A stretch of DNA of 64,000 nt from Aureococcus anophagefferens (Eukaryota > Sar > Pelagophyceae > Pelagomonadales > Pelagomonadaceae): NCBI RefSeq assembly GCF_000186865.1, contig NW_008705565.1, forward strand, positions 1,697,686 through 1,761,685, read 5' to 3'. The notes beneath the pieces were generated by a model. It saw only the letters and a program-made list of their open reading frames with translations, made no database searches and had not been told where the DNA came from. A program made the translations under genes and the position numbers. Numbering within the stretch: the first letter of the stretch is position 1; each line of letters begins with the position of its first letter. Below, in pieces: positions 28,300 to 36,703 of the stretch.

Positions 28300-31083
28300 A
28301 TGGCCTCCGACCCGCCCGTCCTCATCGAGGCCATGAGCAACAAGCAGCTCAAGGAGCTCATCTCGAAGGCGGGCCTGCCGACGGCCGACCTCTTCGAGAA
28401 GAAGGACCTCCGGGCGCGCGCCCACGAGGCCGCGGCGCGGCTGCACGAGGCGGAGAAGCTCAAGCGGGGGCAGGCGCCGGCGGCCGCGGCGGCGGACAGC
28501 GACTCGGACGACGCGCCCGCGGCGCCGAAGCGGCGCCGGAAGATCGAGATCAGCGACGACGAGGACGACGACGGCGACTACTCGCTCATTCCCCAGAAGA
28601 CGGGCGCGACGAAGAAGAGCGCCGTCGCGAACAAGGTGCCCCTGCCGACGCAGGCGGCCGCGACGAACCCCTTTAGCAGCTTCGCCTTCGGCGGCGGCGG
28701 CGGCGGCGGCTGGACGAGCCGGGTCAAGGACGACGAGACAAAGCGGGCGAACCAGGCCAAGTTCCAGGCGACGCAGAAGAAGAAGAAGGCGCCGGCGAAG
28801 AAGAAGAAGGCGCAGGGCTTCATCGCCGAGAGCGACGAGGAGCCGTCGCCCGCGCCGAAGCGGCGGAAGCGCGGCGCGTTCGCCGGCGAGAGCGACGACG
28901 AGGAGTCGGTGCAGTCCGACGAGTCGTCGAGCGACGAGGACGACGTCGTCGAGCTCGGCCACGACGAGGAGGACGCCTACGAGAAGCCCGACTCGCGCAC
29001 GGCGCGGCTCGCGGCGCTCGCGGAGCGCAAGCGCCGGGCCGGCGCGCCGGGCCGCAAGGCGCCCGCCGCGCGCGCGGCGCCGGCCGTCGTCGACCTCACG
29101 GCCGACGCGCCGCCCGCGCGCGTGTCGCCGGAGCTCGCGGAGAGCAAGATCATCGAGATCGACGACGACGACGGCTCGTCGTCGGGCGACGAGAGCGACG
29201 AGGAGGCCTACGGCAAGCGCGCGGACGCGCTGCTCCGGGCCTGCGGCACCTACTCGGAGAAGCTCCTGGCGGAGCTCAAGAAGCGGGGCCTCGGCGAGAA
29301 GTCGCGGGGCGGGGCCCTGTCGTCCGCGGCCATGTCGGCGACGGCGTCGGGCGACGGCTTCGTCGCCGCGGACGCGGCCGAGGTCGGCCTCGTCTGCTGC
29401 GACGCGCTCGAGCTCCAGCCGCACCAGGTCGTCGGCGTCAACTGGCTCCTGCTCCTCGAGCGCGTCGGCGCCAACGGCGTCCTCGCGGACGACATGGGCC
29501 TCGGCAAGACCGTGCAGACGATCGCGTACCTCCAGGTCGCGCGGAGCCGGACCGCGAGGAAGAGCCGCGACGTCGTCGTCGTGCCCGCGTCGACGCTCGG
29601 CAACTGGCAGCGCGAGTTCAAGCGCTTCGCGCCGGGCTGCGCCGTCACCGTCTACCACGGGTCGCAGGCCGAGCGCCGCCAGCTGCGGACCGACGGCGAC
29701 GTGCTCCGCGCGGACGTCGTGCTCACGACCTACACGTGGTGGGAGCGCGACGCCTGCGCCGACGACCGGTCCTGGTTCGCGTCCCGCGGGCCCTGGACCC
29801 ACCTCGTGCTCGACGAGGGCCACAACCTCAAGAACCCGGACGCGCAGCGGTCGAAGCGGCTCCGCGCGCTCAAGGCCGAGAGCCGCACGATCCTCAGCGG
29901 CACGCCCATCATGAACCGGCCTCTGGATCTGCTGTCGCTCCTGCTCTTCCTCATGCCCAAGCTCTTCGCGTCCTGCGGCGTCACGGGCGAGCTGCCCGAG
30001 GTCCTCGCGGCGCTCGAGCGCGACGGCGAGGCCGCGGGCGACGCGGGGGGGCTCAACCAGCTCCGCAAGCTGCTGGCGCCCTTCTGCCTGCGGCGCGTCA
30101 AGGCCGACGTCCTCGCGTCGCTGCCGACGAAGACCGCCGAGGTCGTCTCCGTGCCGCTCTCGGCGACGCAGCGCGGCGTCTACCTCCAGGTCGCGGGCCG
30201 CGGCGCGGCGCTCAAGAAGGGCCTCGGCGACGCGGCGGCGAAGCACCTCTTCACGGAGCTTCGCAAGGCCGCGAACCACCCGCTCCTCCTCCGCCTCGAC
30301 AAGTACGACGCGGCCGCGCTCGCGCGCATCGCGAAGACGCTCCACGGCAACGGCCACTTCGGCGGCGCGGCGACGCTGGCCATGGTCACGAAGGAGCTCG
30401 AGTCCTACGACGACTTCGCCCTCCACGAGCTCTGCGCCGAGTACGCGGATGCGTCGGGCGACGGCTTCAGCAGCCTCGGCGATCTCGCGCTCGGAACGAA
30501 CGCGCTCTTCGAGAGCGCCAAGTGCGAGCGGCTCCGCGAGCTGCTGCCGAAGCTGAAGAAGGAGGGCCACAAGGTGCTCCTCTTCTCCCAGTGGGTCCGG
30601 CTCCTCGACCTCCTGGGCCTCCTCTGCGACGATCTCGACCTGAACTGGAGCCGCCTCGACGGCAGCACGCCCATCACGGAGCGCCAGCAGCTCGTCGCCG
30701 ACTTCAACGACCCCGCGGGCGATCTCGACGTGTTCCTTCTATCCACGCGCGCCGGCGGCCTCGGCATCAACCTCACGGGCGCCGACACGGTCATCATCCA
30801 CGACGTCGACTTCAACCCGGAGATCGACCGCCAGGCCGAGGACCGCGCGCACCGCATCGGCCAGACGAAGCCCGTCACCGTCTACCGCCTCGTCGCCGAG
30901 GACACCGTCGACCGCGACATCATCGACCTCGCGAACCGCAAGCGCGCGGTCAACGAGCGCGTCATGCGCGACGGCGACGCCGCCGCGGACGAGGAGAGCA
31001 AGGAGGACGACAAGGAGGAGCGCTCCGCCGTCGCCGCGGCCCTCGCCAAGGCCCTGGCCCAGTACAACGCCTCCCTGAAGTAA
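28300..31083 (+). CDS. SNF2-family chromatin remodeller, Fun30/SMARCAD1-like
   Basis: 927 residues from the ATG at 28300 (GACCATGG). An N-terminal SAP-like helix pair (KQLKELISKAGLPTADLFEKKDL) is followed by a long acidic/basic disordered region to ~350. The ATPase has DDMGLGKTVQT (~397), DEGHNLKNP (~504) and SGTPIMNRPLDLL. The C-terminal lobe has STRAGGLGINLTGADTVI and DRQAEDRAHRIGQTKPV (~845), the form typical of the Fun30/SMARCAD1 branch. The protein would slide or exchange nucleosomes using ATP in the nucleus. The family branch is an inference from motifs; SNF2 identity is secure. The stop is 9 nt from the convergent ankyrin gene. Confidence 0.93.
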   Translation: MASDPPVLIEAMSNKQLKELISKAGLPTADLFEKKDLRARAHEAAARLHEAEKLKRGQAPAAAAADSDSDDAPAAPKRRRKIEISDDEDDDGDYSLIPQKTGATKKSAVANKVPLPTQAAATNPFSSFAFGGGGGGGWTSRVKDDETKRANQAKFQATQKKKKAPAKKKKAQGFIAESDEEPSPAPKRRKRGAFAGESDDEESVQSDESSSDEDDVVELGHDEEDAYEKPDSRTARLAALAERKRRAGAPGRKAPAARAAPAVVDLTADAPPARVSPELAESKIIEIDDDDGSSSGDESDEEAYGKRADALLRACGTYSEKLLAELKKRGLGEKSRGGALSSAAMSATASGDGFVAADAAEVGLVCCDALELQPHQVVGVNWLLLLERVGANGVLADDMGLGKTVQTIAYLQVARSRTARKSRDVVVVPASTLGNWQREFKRFAPGCAVTVYHGSQAERRQLRTDGDVLRADVVLTTYTWWERDACADDRSWFASRGPWTHLVLDEGHNLKNPDAQRSKRLRALKAESRTILSGTPIMNRPLDLLSLLLFLMPKLFASCGVTGELPEVLAALERDGEAAGDAGGLNQLRKLLAPFCLRRVKADVLASLPTKTAEVVSVPLSATQRGVYLQVAGRGAALKKGLGDAAAKHLFTELRKAANHPLLLRLDKYDAAALARIAKTLHGNGHFGGAATLAMVTKELESYDDFALHELCAEYADASGDGFSSLGDLALGTNALFESAKCERLRELLPKLKKEGHKVLLFSQWVRLLDLLGLLCDDLDLNWSRLDGSTPITERQQLVADFNDPAGDLDVFLLSTRAGGLGINLTGADTVIIHDVDFNPEIDRQAEDRAHRIGQTKPVTVYRLVAEDTVDRDIIDLANRKRAVNERVMRDGDAAADEESKEDDKEERSAVAAALAKALAQYNASLK

Positions 31084-31092
31084 ATACTTTAG

Positions 31093-31806
31093 TTAGTGGC
31101 CGCCGGGCGGAGACCAGAACGAGAGGACGACGCTCAGGGCGTCGTGCGGGAGCGCGAGGCGGGAGAGGATGCTCATAAGCGGGCGGCGGTGCTGCTCAAC
31201 AACCGCGTCCCAGCTGCCGGCGTCGATGATGCTCACCATGTAGTCGTGGAGGGCGCTGTTCTCTGGGTTAATCTGCTTCGAGAGCAAGACCGTGAGGGGC
31301 GCGCCGGCGCGAAGAAGCGTCAATACGAGTGTGCGATGGCCTCTGCGGAGGGCAGCGCGAAGAGGGGTGGTGCCCGATCGAGTTTTTGCGTTCGTGTTCG
31401 CGCCGGCGGCGATGAGGAGCTTGGCCGTACGCGTGTGTCCTCGCTGACAGGCCACGTGCAGCGGGATATTACCATGTATATCTTGACAATCGATGTTCGC
31501 TCCCGCCGCCAGAAGCAAACGCTCGCAGGCCACGCCGCCAAGATACGCGGCTGAGTGGAGAGGACTACCGCCGCGTTTTGTCTCGGGTATATGTACATCA
31601 GCTCCCGCAGCGAGAAGTATTTCGCAAAGTCTGTGAAATCCACGAGTCGCAGCCGCAAACAGCAAAGTACATTGTCCACCCCTTTCACGTGTTGTAAAGG
31701 TATCAACCATCGCATTCACATGAAGACCGCTCCGCAAAACTTCGCGCAGCGCGGCTTCATCATGGCTTTTTATTGCCTTCCGAGCGCGCTGCGCAAGAAC
31801 ATCCAT
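31093..31806 (-). CDS. Ankyrin-repeat protein with C-terminal FW motif
   Basis: 237 residues. At least four ankyrin repeats are visible (GGQCTLLFAAATRGF, GGSPLHSAAYLGG, GNIPLHVACQRGH, SGTTPLRAALRRGH). The C-terminus (LALPHDALSVVLSFWSPPGG) resembles the end of another ankyrin protein in this window (IEIPEDVFIHVFTFWRG). That end looks like a short F-box/PRANC-type helix. Codon use is less GC-biased than in neighbours. Ankyrin repeats bind proteins; the partner is unknown. Confidence 0.85.
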   Translation of the reverse strand: MDVLAQRARKAIKSHDEAALREVLRSGLHVNAMVDTFTTRERGGQCTLLFAAATRGFHRLCEILLAAGADVHIPETKRGGSPLHSAAYLGGVACERLLLAAGANIDCQDIHGNIPLHVACQRGHTRTAKLLIAAGANTNAKTRSGTTPLRAALRRGHRTLVLTLLRAGAPLTVLLSKQINPENSALHDYMVSIIDAGSWDAVVEQHRRPLMSILSRLALPHDALSVVLSFWSPPGGH

Positions 31807-31999
31807 GGCGTAACCGCCTCGTAAATCAGGCCAGGCCCGCCCCGACGACGACGAGTCGCTGAGAGGCGAGACGGGACTCTCTACTGTCGCCGCTCTCAGC
31901 GCATCAACTTCTCCTCACCAAGTCGTTGACGCTGGTAGTTGCCGCTGCAGCGCTGCCCAGAGCGCACGATGGTGGCTCCTAGCCCCACGTAAAAAGACC
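31807..31999. promoter_or_regulatory. Divergent promoter region, ankyrin / channel genes
   Basis: 193 nt between two divergent starts. It is AT-richer than flanking coding DNA. No defined element is recognised. Confidence 0.35.
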
Positions 32000-34462
32000 A
32001 TGCTCGACGCCGATGCGGCGCTGCAGTGCCTCGACGCCGCGGCGACGAGCTTCGCGGCGAACCTGCAGCTGCTCAAGAACATCGACGCGTCGCTGTCGCC
32101 CCAGCAGCGGAGCGCCGTCGCCGCCGCCGTGCTGCGCGCGAGCCAGGCCGCGAGCGGCGCCGGCGCCGGCGTCGCGGGCGACGCCGCCGCGTCGCCGGCG
32201 GCGCGCGGCGGGCGGCCGCGGCTGCCGTCGATCGGCTCCGGCGTCGAGGCCGCGGCCGCGGCGCCCGGCGGCCGCGTCGTCGAGGTCGCCGCGGCGCCCG
32301 AGGACCGCATGGCGCGCTGGAAGCACCAGGCGTCGGAGCACGTCAAGGCCGTCGACATCGACGCGCCGGCGCCGGCCGACGGCCACCGGCGGCGGCGGCC
32401 GAGCCACGCGCGGCACCTCGAGGCGTCGCTGCGGCGCCGCGCGGCCGAGGGCGCGCACGCGCTGTCCGTTTCCACGCACCGCGTCCTGGACGGGCTCCAC
32501 CGCCAGGCCGAGCGGTGGCACGTCATCACGCAGGCCGCCGACGCGGAACTGCAGCCCGGCGCGTACCACGCGAGGCGCGCCGCGCGCGCGGCCGACGGCG
32601 ACTGGCTCGAGCGGCTCTGCTGCCCGCGGCGCGGCGCGGGCGCCGCGAAGCCACCCGAGGGCCGGCACGCCAAGGTCGCCGTCGCCGGCGAGGGCGACGC
32701 GTCCGCGGCGATCCTGCGGCTCTCCGCGACCGTCGAGGACGACGCGGAGACCGCGGTGTTCATCATGCACCCGCTCGGCCCGCGGCACCGGCTCTGGCAG
32801 GCCTGCGTCGGCGCTGTCGTCATGTGGTGCATGTTCGAGAACCCCGTCGTCTTCTGCTTCGGCGTGGAGCGGACGCTCCTGTTCTCGCTGCTGGCCGTGG
32901 CCACGGACCTGTTCTTCGTCGCGGACATCGTCGCGGGCTTCTGCACGGGCTTCGCGCGGGGCAGCGAGCTCGTCATGGAGCCGCGGCTCGTCGCGCTCCA
33001 CTACCTGCGGACCTGGTTTTGCGTCGACGTGCTCGCGAGCCTGCCCTTCGACACGCTCGCGTTCGCGCGGCCCGCGACGGCGCGGCAGCTCTCGCGCGAC
33101 TTCAAGGTGCTGCGGCTGCTCAAGCTCTTCAAGATCTTCCGCATGCTCAAGATTTTGAGGGTCGAGGGCCTGCTCCACGACCTGTGCGACCAGGGCTGGC
33201 TCACGCCGGCCGTCGCGCGGCTGTGCAGCGTCGTCTTCGCGTGGCTCTACGTGACGCACTTCATCGCGTGCATGTTCTGGGGCGTCGCGCGGCTGACGGA
33301 GGCGGACTGGTCGTCGCAGGTCGCCAAGTGGCGGCGCTTCGCGCCGCCCCAGGTGCTCCGGGGCGGGTCCCTCGCGCGGCGGCTGCTCTTCGCGTACCAC
33401 TGGGCGATCCTCGACCGCCACGGCGCGTTCCTCTTCCACCCCGTCGCGCGGCCGTCGCCGGTCCAGTCCATCTTCCTCATCTTCAACCGCGTCGTGAGCA
33501 TCGCCTTCGTCGCGGTCATCATCGGCCAGGCGAAGAGCGTCATGGAGGAGCTGAGCTCCGAGGACCCGGACAAGAAGGCGCAGATGAAGATCCTCGAGCG
33601 CTACCTCGACCGCCACGGCGTGCCCAGCGACACGCGGCTCGCGGCGCGGAGCCACTTCGTCTTCCTCCACAACCGGCTGCTGACGTCCAAGTTCCGCGCG
33701 TTGTTCGCGGATCTGCCCTTGGAGCTCCGGAGCCGGCTCGAGGCGTCCGCGCGCGTGCCCGCGCTCAACCGCTGCGCCATGTTCGGCCCGGCGCGGCGCA
33801 CGGGCGCGCAGGTCGCCGTGGCGCGGGCCATGGTCAACGCCGTCTACGGGCCCATGGAGCCCGTCTTCGCGCAGGGCGACGCCGTCGACGGCGTCCGCGT
33901 CGTCGCGCACGGCCGCCTCTTCACCTTCATGCGCTGCGTGCCCTGGCCGAAGCTGTTGTTCTTCCATGCGTCCTACGCGACGGTCGGCGAGGACTGCGCG
34001 CTCGCCTTCGCGGCGCGCGTCTGGCTCTACGGCTGCAGCGCGCAGTCGCACACGGAGGCCTACGTCGTCCCCGTCGCGGACCTCGTCCACCTGCTCGAGG
34101 ACTACCGGGACCTCCGGCCGGGCGTCCACGCGGCGGCGGCGGAGAGCTACCGCCGCCTGGCGCACCGCGTCGCGGGGCGGATCCTCGTGCCCAAGCTCCG
34201 CGCCTTGCTCTTCCAGCGGCGCGGCCGGCCGCGCGCGCTGCCGCGATCGGGCGGCGCCGCGGCGACGTCCTTCCGCGGCGTGCTCGCGACGACGGTCGGC
34301 GCGACCGTCGCCGCGGGCAAGACCATCAAGCGGACGCTCTCGCTCCACGGGATCCACGTGCACCGCGCGCCCCCGCGGCACCGCGCGTCCTCCTACGACG
34401 CGGCGGCGCCGTCGTCGCCGTCGTCGCCGTCGTCGCTCGACGACGAGCCGCCGCCGTCCTAA
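32000..34462 (+). CDS. EAG/CNG-type six-TM channel lacking a K+ filter
   Basis: 820 residues from the ATG at 32000. An Ala-rich N-terminus (~250) precedes S1-S6: S1 MWCMFENPVVFCFGV, S2-S3 LFFVADIVAGF and CVDVLASLPFDTLAF, S4 FKVLRLLKLFKIFRMLKIL (~370). The order and the S3 sequence LASLPFD are typical of EAG/HCN/CNG channels. The pore loop (AYHWAILDRHGAFLFHP, ~465) has no GYG or GFG selectivity filter. After S6 there is a C-linker-like region and a ~130-residue domain where a cyclic-nucleotide fold is expected, though its phosphate cassette is not obvious. A Ser/Pro tail ends it. It may be non-selective or non-conducting (inference). Confidence 0.85.
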   Translation: MLDADAALQCLDAAATSFAANLQLLKNIDASLSPQQRSAVAAAVLRASQAASGAGAGVAGDAAASPAARGGRPRLPSIGSGVEAAAAAPGGRVVEVAAAPEDRMARWKHQASEHVKAVDIDAPAPADGHRRRRPSHARHLEASLRRRAAEGAHALSVSTHRVLDGLHRQAERWHVITQAADAELQPGAYHARRAARAADGDWLERLCCPRRGAGAAKPPEGRHAKVAVAGEGDASAAILRLSATVEDDAETAVFIMHPLGPRHRLWQACVGAVVMWCMFENPVVFCFGVERTLLFSLLAVATDLFFVADIVAGFCTGFARGSELVMEPRLVALHYLRTWFCVDVLASLPFDTLAFARPATARQLSRDFKVLRLLKLFKIFRMLKILRVEGLLHDLCDQGWLTPAVARLCSVVFAWLYVTHFIACMFWGVARLTEADWSSQVAKWRRFAPPQVLRGGSLARRLLFAYHWAILDRHGAFLFHPVARPSPVQSIFLIFNRVVSIAFVAVIIGQAKSVMEELSSEDPDKKAQMKILERYLDRHGVPSDTRLAARSHFVFLHNRLLTSKFRALFADLPLELRSRLEASARVPALNRCAMFGPARRTGAQVAVARAMVNAVYGPMEPVFAQGDAVDGVRVVAHGRLFTFMRCVPWPKLLFFHASYATVGEDCALAFAARVWLYGCSAQSHTEAYVVPVADLVHLLEDYRDLRPGVHAAAAESYRRLAHRVAGRILVPKLRALLFQRRGRPRALPRSGGAAATSFRGVLATTVGATVAAGKTIKRTLSLHGIHVHRAPPRHRASSYDAAAPSSPSSPSSLDDEPPPS

Positions 34463-34472
34463 ATTCAAAATA

Positions 34473-35345
34473 TTAGTCCCGGCGGCCGAGGAGCGCGGCC
34501 GCGCGGGGCATGAGCGCGTCCTTGACGAGCACGCAGATCGTGAGCCGCGGCGTCACCGTGGCGCAGCGCGCGACCGCGCCGTCGAAGAGCGCCGCGGGCC
34601 CCTCGCGCCTCACGATCTGCGCCGCGCAGTCGACGGCGCCGGCGTACTGGAACGTCTTCGGGTCCGCGCGCGCGACCTGGAGCCGCGTTTTCACCAAATC
34701 CGCGGGGTTCGTCGCCGCGCCCGCGACGACGCCGGCGACGACGCCGCAGGGCCACGCGGGCAGGCCCCGGGCGTCGGCGGCCTCCTTGGCGGCCTCGTAG
34801 ATCGCAAAATAGAGGCCGTTGAAGGGCGCCCAGGTCCACTGGTGGATCCAATACGCCGGATAAAAACCGCGCGGCCCCTCGCGCCGGAAGACCGCGGACA
34901 CGGCGGCGGCGCTCGACGACCCGAGGGCCTCCCGCGACCCCGCGGCCATCTGGCCCTCGACCTGCATGCGCTCCTTGATCGTGTCCATGGGCACCCAGAG
35001 CAGGCTGCCGCAGAGCTGCGCGAAGAAGCCCGCGAGGAAATTCGACGCGCCGGACGGGCAGCTCGTCGCCGCGAGCGCGCTCCGCGCGGCGTCGTTGCCG
35101 ACGAAGAAGAGGCCCTGCGCCGGCGCGGCGGTGGCCACCACAATTCCGACGCCGCGGTAGAGCGCGCCGACGCCCTCGGCGCGCAGGATGCGCGACGCCG
35201 CGTCGCCGATGGAGCCGTACTGCGCCAGCGAGCTGCTGCCCGCCGACGCGCCCTGCACCTGCAGGCGCGTCTTGATCGTGCCGATGGGGTGAGTCACGAT
35301 GTCAGCCACGATGCCGGCGACGGAGCCGGCGAGAAGGCTGTCCAT
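34473..35345 (-). CDS. Mitochondrial carrier family (SLC25) protein
   Basis: 290 residues from the ATG at 35345 (MDSLLAGSVAGIVADIVTHP). Three ~95-residue repeats carry carrier signatures: HPIGTIKTRLQ, VPMDTIKERMQ and NPADLVKTRLQ. In the first, the usual Asp/Glu after Px is Gly. Six TM helices are expected. It is an inner mitochondrial membrane metabolite carrier; the substrate cannot be read from the sequence, although the set of motifs is reminiscent of S-adenosylmethionine or iron carriers. It lies 10 nt from the convergent channel gene, and 53 nt separate it from the divergent sulfotransferase. Confidence 0.93.
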   Translation of the reverse strand: MDSLLAGSVAGIVADIVTHPIGTIKTRLQVQGASAGSSSLAQYGSIGDAASRILRAEGVGALYRGVGIVVATAAPAQGLFFVGNDAARSALAATSCPSGASNFLAGFFAQLCGSLLWVPMDTIKERMQVEGQMAAGSREALGSSSAAAVSAVFRREGPRGFYPAYWIHQWTWAPFNGLYFAIYEAAKEAADARGLPAWPCGVVAGVVAGAATNPADLVKTRLQVARADPKTFQYAGAVDCAAQIVRREGPAALFDGAVARCATVTPRLTICVLVKDALMPRAAALLGRRD

Positions 35346-35398
35346 CCTCGTGAGTAGTGGCGGAACCTGGCGATTTGTTGCAGGCAAACTTTAACACG

Positions 35399-36703
35399 AT
35401 GAGGCTGCCCCCGGCAATACTTGGCAATATGTGGCGCTCCATCGCATACGCCGTCGCGCTGCGCGCCGCGACGGCTGCGCTCGCAGACGTCGGCGGCGGC
35501 GGAGAACCGACGGCGGCCGGAGCGACGACGGCCGCCGGCGCGGCGGCCGGCGGCACGACGGCGACGGCGGGCGGCGTGATGGACCCCGCCGTCGGCGGCC
35601 GGGGCGCGGAAGAGTGCTGGGACAGGGACGTGTTCTGCGACTTTTGCGACGGCTGCGACTGCTGCGAGCTCGGGCGTCAAGGGCTCCAAAAGAACGCCGC
35701 GCAGACGCGGTCGGTGTTCCGGGAGTTCTACACGACGCCGGCGTACGCGTCGTTCCTCGCGTGCGCGGAGCTCTCGCCGGAGGCGCTGCAGCGCGCGCTC
35801 GACGCGCACGCGACGAACCTGACCGCGGCGGCGGCGCGGGGCGGCCCCCGCGCGCTGCCGCAGGAGCTCGTCTTCATCGTCGGCTTCGGCGGCTCGGGCA
35901 CGACGCTGTTGGCTCGGCTCCTGAGCGCGCACCCGGACGTCTACGTGGGCATGGAGCACAAGCTCGCGAACGTCTTCCTGCGCGCGCGCGAGCGCTACGC
36001 CATGGAGGAGCTGACCATGAGCCTGACGGGCGGCGCGGCGCTCGCGGCCGACGCGGCCCTCGCGGGGCTGCTGGCCCAGCTGCTGGCCGACTCGTGGGCG
36101 ACCGAGGCGTCCGGAAAGCGCGTGCGGGGTCTGAAGCTCTTCGACGCCGCGTCCGTCGGGCGCCTCGCGCGCGCGTTCCCCGAGGCCCGCTTCCTCCACA
36201 TCGTCCGCGACGGCCGCGCCGCGGCCGCGTCCGTGGCGCGGAAATCCTCGTCGTGGGCGAACCTGGTCAACGGGAGCGCGCTGGGCGCGGTCCCGCTCGA
36301 GGCCGCGCTGCGATCCTGGGCGTCGCTCGAGCGCGCGCTCGAGTACGAAGCGCCGCTGCTCGGGGACCGCTACGCGAAGATCGCCTTCGAGGACCTCGTC
36401 CGGTCGCCCGACGTGACGTTGCTCCGCGTCTGCCGGCTCCTGGGCGTGCCCTTCCAGGAGGAGATCCTCCGGCCGGCCGCCGCGCCGCGCCGCGAGCCGC
36501 TCGTCGAGAACGCGCGGCGCTTCGAAGACGGCGTCCTCCCGGCGACGTGGCTGGACCAGTGCGAGCACGGCGTCTGGGCGCCGCGGGCCATCGACCGGGA
36601 GGCCGCGCACGCGTGGCGGCGAACCTGGTCGCCGGAGGACGACGCGCGGGTCCAGCCCCTCGTCTGGGACGTCCTCCGGGAGGCCGGGTACGTCACGGCG
36701 TAA
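35399..36703 (+). CDS. Secretory-pathway sulfotransferase
   Basis: 434 residues from the ATG at 35399, which begins a signal or anchor sequence (MWRSIAYAVALRAATAALA). A Gly/Ala/Thr-rich linker and a Cys cluster (CDFCDGCDCCE) precede the catalytic domain. The 5'-phosphosulfate loop is GFGGSGTTLLARLLSAHPDV (~164). The 3'-phosphate region is FLHIVRDGRAAAASVARKSS (~266). KIAFEDLV is the usual third motif. It would transfer sulfate from PAPS to a glycan or protein in the Golgi; the acceptor is unknown. Confidence 0.9.
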   Translation: MRLPPAILGNMWRSIAYAVALRAATAALADVGGGGEPTAAGATTAAGAAAGGTTATAGGVMDPAVGGRGAEECWDRDVFCDFCDGCDCCELGRQGLQKNAAQTRSVFREFYTTPAYASFLACAELSPEALQRALDAHATNLTAAAARGGPRALPQELVFIVGFGGSGTTLLARLLSAHPDVYVGMEHKLANVFLRARERYAMEELTMSLTGGAALAADAALAGLLAQLLADSWATEASGKRVRGLKLFDAASVGRLARAFPEARFLHIVRDGRAAAASVARKSSSWANLVNGSALGAVPLEAALRSWASLERALEYEAPLLGDRYAKIAFEDLVRSPDVTLLRVCRLLGVPFQEEILRPAAAPRREPLVENARRFEDGVLPATWLDQCEHGVWAPRAIDREAAHAWRRTWSPEDDARVQPLVWDVLREAGYVTA

